5,094 bases of DNA from Aquificota bacterium (lineage in GTDB: Bacteria > Thermosulfidibacterota > Thermosulfidibacteria > Thermosulfidibacterales > Thermosulfidibacteraceae). Below are positions 1 through 5,094 of the stretch, one piece after another. Location of the stretch: contig WGAU01000097.1 in assembly GCA_015494645.1 (NCBI GenBank), positions 1-5,094 of the forward strand. The letters are read 5' to 3'. A program made the translations under genes and the position numbers. The first letter of the stretch is position 1; every line of letters starts with the position of its first letter. Under the pieces are notes generated by a model. It was not told the DNA's origin, searched no databases, and was given only the letters and a program-made list of their open reading frames with translations.

Positions 1-999
1 CTTTTCTACAAGAGGGATCAAAAAGGCATAATCCACACGTTTGGGTGATACTACACCTAAGGTGCCAAAAGTTCTGTCCTTATACGAACAACTGGTCAGT
101 ATCATTGCCAGTTCTTCAAAGTCCTGGTATCCGGATTCGCTTCCTATGATGACAACAGCGCTTTCCTCTGCTAAGCACTTATCAAGAAGCTTTACTATCT
201 TGCTTTTTTCTTCAAAGGCCTTGAAAATTTCCCGTAGCTTTTCTATGTTCTCAACAAACTCTTTGTGTTCAAGTATATGAGATGTCCCTTCAAAGTGCAC
301 TTCAAACTCTTCGTTGTCCAGTGTGGAGATGGCTCTTTGGGATAGCTCAAGTGCCTTGGCATAAAATTTATTGTATCTGTTCCTATCCTCTTCCATTTCC
401 GACAGCAGGGCTTCCTTTATTTGAGCAAGACTCTTCCCGCTGAATTTTTGATTGATATAGTTAGAGAAGCGGGTGAGCTGTTCTTGAGAGAAGTCTTCTT
501 CTGTTTGTATGAGCTTGTGTTGTATGATACCCGATTCTGATGCGAATATCACGAGAATGGTTTTCGAAGCTACTTTTATGAGCTCTACATTTTTAACCTT
601 CAGGACCTTAATTTTAGGGATAAAAAGAAGTCCTACCTGCTTGGTTCTTTCTGATAAAAATTTGGATGCAGATTTGAGAATGTCCTTTACATCCTTTGCA
701 CGCTTCAGAGTTTCCTTCATAACTGAGTCAAACTCCTTTATAACCTCTTCAACCGGCTTTTCTTCAATGAGATGATCCACATAGTATCTGTATCCTCTGT
801 CTGTGGGTATCCTGCCTGCGGACGTGTGGGGCTGCATGAGGTAGCCTTTCTCTTCCAGATCCGCCATTATGTTTCTTATGGTTGCCGGAGACAGCTTCAT
901 GTTAAGGTGTTTGGAAATAGTCCTTGAACCAACAGGTTCTCCGGTTGATATGTGTATCTGAACCACAGCTTTGAGTATCTCTCTATCCCTTTCCGTCAT
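1..999 (-). CDS. hrcA: Heat-inducible transcription repressor HrcA (C-terminus cut by window edge)
   Basis: HrcA is the cytoplasmic repressor that binds CIRCE operators of class I heat-shock genes (typically the groES-groEL and hrcA-grpE-dnaK operons) and needs GroEL to stay active. The visible 333 codons start at ATG (999-997). Residues 1-75 form the winged helix-turn-helix, with the family signature SPATIRNIMADLEEKGYL (37-54) followed by QPHTSAGRIPTDRGYRYYVD (56-75). The middle is the GAF-like and inserted dimerisation region. The visible end GTLGVVSPKRVDYAFLIPLV matches the conserved C-terminal GTLGVIGP-R-DYA-VIP motif. Family members are about 340 residues, so only some 10-15 residues and the stop should lie beyond position 1. 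An in-frame TAG lies upstream with no other ATG, GTG or TTG between, which fixes the start; the Shine-Dalgarno is weak (GGGGG, complement of 1005-1009). It follows the unknown gene on the same strand with a 43-nt gap. Downstream genes, often grpE and dnaK, are outside the window. Identification is firm. Confidence 0.96.
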   Translation of the reverse strand, partial: MTERDREILKAVVQIHISTGEPVGSRTISKHLNMKLSPATIRNIMADLEEKGYLMQPHTSAGRIPTDRGYRYYVDHLIEEKPVEEVIKEFDSVMKETLKRAKDVKDILKSASKFLSERTKQVGLLFIPKIKVLKVKNVELIKVASKTILVIFASESGIIQHKLIQTEEDFSQEQLTRFSNYINQKFSGKSLAQIKEALLSEMEEDRNRYNKFYAKALELSQRAISTLDNEEFEVHFEGTSHILEHKEFVENIEKLREIFKAFEEKSKIVKLLDKCLAEESAVVIIGSESGYQDFEELAMILTSCSYKDRTFGTLGVVSPKRVDYAFLIPLVEK

Positions 1000-1019
1000 G
1001 TAAGCCCCCGGAGTTATAG

Positions 1020-1046
1020 ACTATAGCCCGTTTCTTACTATGTCAA
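1020..1046 (-). promoter_or_regulatory. Possible sigma-70-type promoter of hrcA
   Basis: On the minus strand a perfect TTGACA hexamer (complement of 1041-1046) is followed after 15 bp by TATAGT (complement of 1020-1025); a second -10-like TATAAC lies at 1013-1018 with a 22-bp spacer. The -35 hexamer contains the TGA stop of the preceding gene (1043-1045). The spacing is off the optimal 17 bp, so this is a candidate only. No CIRCE inverted repeat (TTAGCACTC-N9-GAGTGCTAA) is visible here, so autoregulation by HrcA at this site is not supported. Confidence 0.4.
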
Positions 1047-1852
1047 TTTGCTCCTGAAAGAAGTAGCTGGAAGTCCCTTAATAAATATTGGTCCACAAAG
1101 ATGCGTCTGCAACTATGTGGGAAAGTGCGGGCGAAGAGTCCTTTAGGGCTTTTTACCACAAGTTTTGTCATGTTTGTGTTTGAGTGGCTTAGTGGGGCTG
1201 AGGATGCGTGTATAAGGTTGGTGTCTTCTCCATTTTCGGTAATGATCCAGGAGTTTGTGCCTATAAAAGAAGACACATCCTTTCCGAAGTGTCTCAGGTA
1301 TGTGTTGTTGAACGCGTTTATGGCTCGTATGGCTGTTCTTGTGTTTTTGTCGTTCTTACCTCCATCTAAGATCTTGTCTGTATTGACTTCAAACATTAAC
1401 CTGAACCTTCCTCTTGCTGCTAATGATATGCCTGCAAAGTTTTCTCCCTTCCAAACGCATAGGGCAGCTTCTGCAGTGGGCATGTAGGATGCTCCCCACG
1501 GAACCCTGTCCGGTGGAGTCTGGGTGAGACCGGAGATAACAATGATCCTTTCCTGAAGCGATACGGCGGGGCTGTCAAACTTCTCGCATCCCCATAGCAA
1601 CAGTTTGTTTGAGGGATTGGATAGAATTTTTAGAGTGTCTGTAGGAGCGTATAGGCCGGGGTACCTTTTACAGTCTTTTTCTTTAGATGATTTTATCAGG
1701 TTGTTTATGATGGTGGGGTTGGATGGCACTAAAGTTTCAAGAACGTTTTCCTTTCTTGACATAGCAGCACCGTAGGCCCTCTTTGCAGCAGCTTCACTTT
1801 CAAACAAAAGCTTTATCACCACGCTTACCATTTCAATTATGCATTTGACCAC
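1043..1852 (-). CDS. Uncharacterised protein of up to 269 residues, upstream of hrcA
   Basis: I do not recognise this family. The frame is open for 270 codons and uses the same AGG/AGA/ATA-rich codons as the neighbouring genes, which supports a real gene; plus-strand frames across it look like shadows. The protein appears soluble: no signal peptide or long hydrophobic segment. It starts with a strand-helix pattern, VSVVIKLLFESEAAAKRAYG (9-28), reminiscent of small alpha/beta folds. Later segments include a Pro/Trp-rich stretch QTPPDRVPWGASYMPTAEAA (111-130), an apparent beta segment WKGENFAGISLAARGRFRLM (134-153), and a basic C-terminal part. Cysteines at 4, 61, 89, 132 and 248 do not form a recognisable metal or haem motif. 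The start is uncertain: GTG at 1852 gives the longest form, ATG at 1831 (residue 8) fits the predicted first strand equally well, and neither has a clear Shine-Dalgarno. It ends 43 nt before hrcA on the same strand, so co-transcription is likely. No function is assigned. Confidence 0.7.
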   Translation of the reverse strand: MVKCIIEMVSVVIKLLFESEAAAKRAYGAAMSRKENVLETLVPSNPTIINNLIKSSKEKDCKRYPGLYAPTDTLKILSNPSNKLLLWGCEKFDSPAVSLQERIIVISGLTQTPPDRVPWGASYMPTAEAALCVWKGENFAGISLAARGRFRLMFEVNTDKILDGGKNDKNTRTAIRAINAFNNTYLRHFGKDVSSFIGTNSWIITENGEDTNLIHASSAPLSHSNTNMTKLVVKSPKGLFARTFPHSCRRIFVDQYLLRDFQLLLSGAN

Positions 1853-1894
1853 TTATCTGTTGCTTTTTCAACTATATTATGATTTCCTAATGAT
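1853..1894. promoter_or_regulatory. Divergent intergenic region, probable back-to-back promoters
   Basis: This 42-nt AT-rich gap separates the divergent unknown gene and the diguanylate cyclase gene and must hold or overlap promoters for both. On the plus strand a -10-like TATATTAT lies at 1873-1880, only about 15 nt before the cyclase ATG. On the minus strand CATAATATAG covers the same bases (complement of 1873-1882). No convincing -35 hexamer and no Shine-Dalgarno is present for either gene. ATGAT occurs twice, 11 bp apart (1879-1883, 1890-1894). The promoter assignment is inference from gene arrangement and base composition. Confidence 0.35.
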
Positions 1895-3091
1895 ATGAAA
1901 AGGAGTTTGTTTCTTATCCTGTTTCTTTGGACGGCTGTTTCCCTTGTATCCCTGTGGTGGAATTTGGAGAGGATTAAAGAGCATAATCTTGATACAATGG
2001 TTCAAACGGCGAGGAATTTTTATCAGCTTGTGGTTATATTCCGGGAGTGGAACGCAAAGAATGGTAGAGTGTATGTTCCTGTGTCAGAGTTCACCCCTCC
2101 CAATCCCTGGTTGAAGGTGCCTATGAGGGATATAAGGGTAAACGACAATCTTACCTTAACTCTGGTAAATCCGGCGTATATGACCCGTCAGGTTTCTTAT
2201 ATGACAAAGTACAGAGGGAATGTGAAGATCAGAATGGTAGGACTTAAGCCCATGAATCCTTCCAATTCTCCAACACCGTTGGAAGAAGAGGCTTTAAAAA
2301 GCTTCTTGGGAGGTAAGAAGGAGTTTGTGAAAAGGGAGGGAGAGAAAGTTTTCTATATGGCCCCTCTGTTTGCCAGAAAGGAGTGTTTGAAATGCCACGC
2401 AACTCAGGGATATAAAGTGGGAGATCTTATAGGTGGAATAAGCGTACTGGTGCCTTTTTCTTCATCAGAGGGGGACGTTTTTCCTGTAGTTCTTGTGCAT
2501 GTTTCTGTGTGGTTTCTGGGGGTAGGCACAGTGTTGTTTTTGGGGCTGAGGTTGAGAAGGGCTTACACTGACATAGAGCATCAGGCTTCCCATGATCCCC
2601 TCACTGGGCTTTTCAACAGGAGGGAGCTTGAAAGAAGACTTAAAAAGGAGTTTGATCTATCCATGGAATACAGGGTGCCGCTTTCTGTAATAATGTGCGA
2701 TATAGACCACTTTAAGAAGTACAACGATATTTACGGGCATCAGGCTGGGGATTGGTGTCTCAAAAGGGTTGCGGAGATTATAAAGGGGTCTCTGTTTAGG
2801 CCAGGAGATTTCTGTGCCAGATACGGCGGCGAGGAGTTTGTGGTGGTTCTTCCCGGTTCTGCCAGCAAAGGTGCTATGAGGGTGGCAGAAAGAATAGTGG
2901 ATGCTTTAAAGAGAGAAAACATTCCCCACAAGGGTTCTCCTTTTGGTAGGGTAACTTTGAGTATGGGCATAGCTACCACACAGGAAAACTACACGTTTGC
3001 CAGTGCTGAGGATCTTATAAAGGCGGCGGATGAGGCTCTCTACAAGGCCAAGAAGGCAGGTAGGAACCGCATAGTAATCTATTCCTCTTAG
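1895..3091 (+). CDS. Membrane diguanylate cyclase with periplasmic haem-c-type Tll0287-like (DUF3365) sensor domain
   Basis: This 398-residue protein should make c-di-GMP from two GTP at the inner face of the cytoplasmic membrane in response to a periplasmic signal. Residues 4-22 form the first membrane helix after MKR. Residues about 28-190 are a Tll0287-like/DUF3365 domain, recognised by the segments FREWNAKNGRVYVPV and TLVNPAYMTRQ, with one c-type haem site C164-L-K-C167-H168. Residues 197-219 form the second helix, followed by basic RLRR (positive inside). The GGDEF domain (about 228-395) has DPLTGLFNR (234-242), metal-binding D269 in CDIDHFKKYND, the active-site GGEEF (311-315) and an RxxD product-inhibition site R302-P-G-D305 exactly five residues before it. 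No HAMP or PAS lies between helix and catalytic domain. The ATG at 1895 gives a sensible signal anchor but has no Shine-Dalgarno upstream; AAAAGGAG lies just inside the gene (1898-1905). Catalytic activity is well supported; haem binding is likely; the ligand (redox state, oxygen, NO) is unknown. It lies 136 nt upstream of fliD, which suggests but does not prove a role in motility. Confidence 0.93.
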   Translation: MKRSLFLILFLWTAVSLVSLWWNLERIKEHNLDTMVQTARNFYQLVVIFREWNAKNGRVYVPVSEFTPPNPWLKVPMRDIRVNDNLTLTLVNPAYMTRQVSYMTKYRGNVKIRMVGLKPMNPSNSPTPLEEEALKSFLGGKKEFVKREGEKVFYMAPLFARKECLKCHATQGYKVGDLIGGISVLVPFSSSEGDVFPVVLVHVSVWFLGVGTVLFLGLRLRRAYTDIEHQASHDPLTGLFNRRELERRLKKEFDLSMEYRVPLSVIMCDIDHFKKYNDIYGHQAGDWCLKRVAEIIKGSLFRPGDFCARYGGEEFVVVLPGSASKGAMRVAERIVDALKRENIPHKGSPFGRVTLSMGIATTQENYTFASAEDLIKAADEALYKAKKAGRNRIVIYSS

Positions 3092-3121
3092 CTGTTTCGT
3101 GCCTTTTGCAGCAATATATTG

Positions 3122-3154
3122 GCATTGTTAAAGGAGTTAGATGTTAAACAATGC
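3122..3154. repeat. Inverted repeat abutting the fliD promoter
   Basis: GCATTGTT (3122-3129) and AACAATGC (3147-3154) are perfect 8-bp inverted arms around a 17-nt centre, ending directly at the -24 element of the fliD promoter. GTTAAA also occurs twice as a direct repeat 16 bp apart (3127-3132, 3143-3148). A separate 10-bp palindrome CAATATATTG sits just upstream (3112-3121). It could be a binding site for a regulator. A role as terminator of the cyclase gene is less likely, because the arms are AT-rich and no T-tract follows immediately, though TTTTT occurs at 3163-3167. Confidence 0.55.
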
Positions 3155-3170
3155 TGGCGTTCTTTTTGCT
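3154..3170 (+). promoter_or_regulatory. Sigma-54 (RpoN)-type promoter of fliD
   Basis: The sequence CTGGCGTTCTTTTTGCT fits the -24/-12 consensus YTGGCAC-N5-TTGCW: GG at 3156-3157, exactly ten bases, then GC at 3168-3169, with the flanking TGGC and TTGCT also matching. The departure is GTT in place of the usual ACG after TGGC. Expected transcription start is near 3181, giving a leader of about 47 nt before the fliD ATG. Flagellar genes of intermediate class are often sigma-54 dependent, which supports the call. An NtrC-family activator would be required. Confidence 0.7.
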
Positions 3171-3214
3171 AATTCGCCCTTAAGGTCTCGCTTCTTTTTC
3201 CGATGTTGAATAGT

Positions 3215-3222
3215 GGAGGTGA
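3215..3222 (+). promoter_or_regulatory. Strong ribosome binding site of fliD
   Basis: GGAGGTGA is a near-full anti-16S match, 5 nt before the ATG at 3228. It decides the start over two in-frame upstream GTG codons (3213 and 3219), which overlap the site. It is the only strong Shine-Dalgarno in the window and fits the high expression expected of a flagellar structural gene. Confidence 0.85.
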
Positions 3223-3227
3223 AGAAG

Positions 3228-5094
3228 ATGGATAGCTTAAGAGTTGGTGGTTTGGCCTCAGGTATAGACGTTAATGGTATAATTCAAGAGTTGGTGAAGG
3301 CGCGTTCCGGTGTACTTGAGCAGATAAAGAAGAAAGAAGACAAGGTAAAGATAGAGAAGGATGTTTACAAAGAGATAAGCAGTATGGTGAACGACCTGAA
3401 GGAGTCTCTGTTGAAGTTGAAGCTACAGTCTACGTATCTGAATAAGCAGGTTGTTTCCTCCAATGAGGGGGTTATAACCGCTACAGCCGGGATTGAGGCA
3501 GCCTTTGGTTCGCACAGGATTAAGGTTTTGCAGATGGCTACACCAGCCATGGCCATGTCTATGTATGCAAGGGCAAGGCTCATTGATGCGGGAAGTACAG
3601 GTATAACTTCTATAACGGGCAGACCGGTGGAGACTCTGGAAGGTACCGATAACATCCAAATCTATCAGGATGCAGATACCGGTAAGTACTTTGCCGTTGA
3701 TTCTTTTAAGGTTTCTGGGAGAGACACTTTCTACGCATACACAGGAAGCACAATTGAAGATTCCACCAATGAGGGAACCATCGGAACTGATGTTTCTGCA
3801 GGTTCTGCTTTGGGCTTCACTTATGGTGGTAAAGATATAGTGGCCTACACCGGGATAGATTATCAGCAAGGGGTAACTTCTCTTTACGATGTGGCGGAAG
3901 ATCTTCAAGATGCTCTCAACAAGGCCATAAACGATGCCATGGGAACCAAAGATAAGACTTATGTGGTGGTCAGAGTGAATAACGCTGTTGGTACAGGCAA
4001 CGATTCTCTGGTGGTTTACGATGTGGAAGGCAAAGGCTTGACCTTTGGAAGCGATGCCACAACTACAGCTTTGGGCCTTGATAACACCACTGTGTCTGTT
4101 GAGGATTCTATAGTTACGAGACTTTATGCGGATACCCTCAGTGATCTTAAGAGCCTTATGGATCAACATCTTATAAGGGGTGTTGCTTTCACCGCAGATG
4201 CTCTTTCAGAAGGAACGGCTGAAATTATAAGGGATGCTTCCCTTAATATAAAGAAGCCCACCCCCACTTATGTTTATGGTGGCTCCGGGGTTTCTACTGG
4301 AGGTGGGATAAATTTAGATGCCACTTTGGATAAGGCAGGGTTTTCGGAGCCTGTGGATGACAATCTCAACGGAACCTTCACCATTAACGGGGTGAAGATC
4401 ACTATAGAGGACTACACTAAGCTTACCGTTAGGGATCTTTTGGCCAAAATAAATTCTTCAGGTGCCGGTGTTGTTGCTGAGTACGATGCAGAAAACGATC
4501 GGTTTGTTTTGAGAAGCATAGAGAACGGGCAGGATATTCAGCTTGGCTCTCCGGATGATACGAGCAGTTTCTTCAATGTATTTAAGCTCTCTGCCCTTAA
4601 AGGGGCTACCAAAGTGGAAGGGAGCGATGGGGGCAGAATTGATCCCACAGCCCCTTTGGCGGAAACGGGCCTTACCATAACTCCCACTTCGGGGACCTTT
4701 ACCATTAACGGGGTGAGCATCTATGTGGATGTTCAGAAGGATAGCTTGAACGATCTTATACAGAAAGTGAATTCTTCCGGTGCCGGGGTAAAGATGATCT
4801 ACGATTCGGCCATGGATAAGGTTATTTTGATTTCCGATCCCAAGAATGGAGGCACAAATGCACAGTTTATAAGGATTGGAAGCGATAGCGATACAAGTAA
4901 TATACTTTACGCATTTAACCTCATTCCTTCTGCTAATGAGGAGAGGGAGGTTGGTTCCAAAGGGAAAGATGCTATCATAGAGGTGGATGGTCTGACTTAT
5001 GTTAGGCCATCAAACACTATAGACGATGTTATAGGGGGGGTTACTCTTAATATAAACGGGGAGTCTGATAGCTATGTTACCTTGAATATCAAAC
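3228..5094 (+). CDS. fliD: Flagellar filament capping protein FliD (hook-associated protein 2), C-terminus beyond window
   Basis: FliD forms the oligomeric cap at the filament tip and helps exported flagellin subunits fold into place. Residues 1-622 are visible. Residues 4-105 are the FliD N-terminal domain, opening with LRVGGLASGIDVNGIIQELV (4-23), then a heptad-rich amphipathic helix (about 28-66) and ITATAGIEAAFGSHRIKVLQ (83-102). Residues about 110-350 form a long variable middle region. Residues 359-467 and 469-575 are two tandem domains of the hook-IN type, each with GTFTINGV and NSSGAGV. At about 578 the conserved FliD C-terminal domain begins (DAIIEVDGLTYVRPSNTIDDVIGGVTL, 581-607), and only its first 45 or so residues are present. 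With a typical C-terminal domain the whole protein would exceed about 800 residues, larger than the roughly 450-residue enterobacterial form. No signal peptide is present, as expected for export by the flagellar type III apparatus. The gene has its own sigma-54-type promoter and strong Shine-Dalgarno. Downstream genes, often fliS, are not visible. Confidence 0.96.
   Translation, partial: MDSLRVGGLASGIDVNGIIQELVKARSGVLEQIKKKEDKVKIEKDVYKEISSMVNDLKESLLKLKLQSTYLNKQVVSSNEGVITATAGIEAAFGSHRIKVLQMATPAMAMSMYARARLIDAGSTGITSITGRPVETLEGTDNIQIYQDADTGKYFAVDSFKVSGRDTFYAYTGSTIEDSTNEGTIGTDVSAGSALGFTYGGKDIVAYTGIDYQQGVTSLYDVAEDLQDALNKAINDAMGTKDKTYVVVRVNNAVGTGNDSLVVYDVEGKGLTFGSDATTTALGLDNTTVSVEDSIVTRLYADTLSDLKSLMDQHLIRGVAFTADALSEGTAEIIRDASLNIKKPTPTYVYGGSGVSTGGGINLDATLDKAGFSEPVDDNLNGTFTINGVKITIEDYTKLTVRDLLAKINSSGAGVVAEYDAENDRFVLRSIENGQDIQLGSPDDTSSFFNVFKLSALKGATKVEGSDGGRIDPTAPLAETGLTITPTSGTFTINGVSIYVDVQKDSLNDLIQKVNSSGAGVKMIYDSAMDKVILISDPKNGGTNAQFIRIGSDSDTSNILYAFNLIPSANEEREVGSKGKDAIIEVDGLTYVRPSNTIDDVIGGVTLNINGESDSYVTLNIK
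4302..4628 (+). repeat. FliD internal repeat, copy 1 (hook-IN-like domain)
   Basis: This covers FliD residues 359-467. Key shared elements are a GIN-D start, GTFTINGV (382-389), a helix ending in LLAKI, NSSGAGV (409-415), YD and a V-L-S strand, then DTSS with F-V-F-L. At the DNA level the 16-nt string ACCATTAACGGGGTGA (4380-4395) is identical in copy 2, 321 bp downstream. Confidence 0.8.
4632..4952 (+). repeat. FliD internal repeat, copy 2 (hook-IN-like domain)
   Basis: This covers FliD residues 469-575. It repeats GTFTINGV (489-496), NSSGAGV (515-521), YD, the V-L-S strand and the DTSN segment at a spacing of 107 residues from copy 1, with a one-residue indel between the first two motifs. 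The identical 16-nt string is at 4701-4716. It leads directly into the FliD C-terminal domain. Confidence 0.8.

Noticed and set aside
41..775. Two plus-strand open frames (41-280 and 509-775)
   Set aside because: Both are antisense to hrcA, whose protein matches the HrcA family along its whole length.
1101..1487. Plus-strand open frame of 128 codons antisense to the unknown minus-strand gene
   Set aside because: It is shorter than the opposing frame, has no start signals, and its codon use is less like the neighbours than that of the minus-strand gene.
2740..2979. Minus-strand open frame inside the cyclase gene
   Set aside because: It is antisense to the GGDEF catalytic core, which is fully conserved on the plus strand.
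3156..3178. GGCG...CGCC pair as a terminator hairpin after the cyclase gene
   Set aside because: Only a 4-bp stem with a 15-nt loop and no following T-tract; the bases are better explained by the sigma-54-type promoter.
3423..4169. Long open frame (248 codons) on the minus strand within fliD
   Set aside because: It lies wholly antisense to a clear FliD coding sequence, its translation is rich in Ile, Ser, His and Cys with no domain pattern, and it has no ribosome binding site; it is a shadow of fliD codon use.

Overview
The window carries four protein-coding genes on both strands and no RNA gene, mobile element or CRISPR array that I can see. From left to right: a minus-strand hrcA (heat-shock repressor) that runs off the left edge just before its C-terminus; a minus-strand gene of unknown function directly upstream of hrcA; a plus-strand gene for a membrane-bound, probably haem-c-binding diguanylate cyclase, divergent from the unknown gene across a 42-nt gap; and a plus-strand fliD (flagellar filament cap) that runs off the right edge, preceded by its own sigma-54-type promoter and a strong ribosome binding site.

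The organism looks like a flagellated, Gram-negative-type bacterium with cytochrome c maturation in the periplasm (CxxCH motif in an exported sensor domain). Moderate GC by eye, heavy use of AGG/AGA/ATA codons and Lys/Glu-rich proteins suggest a thermophile. Aquificota or another deep-branching thermophilic lineage is a reasonable guess, but nothing here fixes the taxon.

Layout and logic: the left half (about 1-1852) is one minus-strand unit, unknown gene then hrcA with a 43-nt gap. A possible promoter for hrcA has its -35 hexamer overlapping the stop codon of the unknown gene. No CIRCE operator is visible. The right half (about 1895-5094) is a plus-strand signalling and motility unit. The cyclase has an intact GGEEF active site and an RxxD inhibitory site, and its N-terminal half is a Tll0287-like (DUF3365) periplasmic domain with a single CLKCH haem site, so it probably converts a redox or gas signal into c-di-GMP. 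It lies 136 nt upstream of fliD, so a link to motility control is suggestive. However, fliD has its own GG-N10-GC promoter element, abutted by an 8-bp inverted repeat, so the two genes need not be co-transcribed.

The most noteworthy items are the haem-c diguanylate cyclase beside fliD, the sigma-54 promoter with the inverted repeat at its edge, the unrecognised 269-residue protein heading the hrcA unit, and a tandem duplication of the hook-IN-type domain in FliD.
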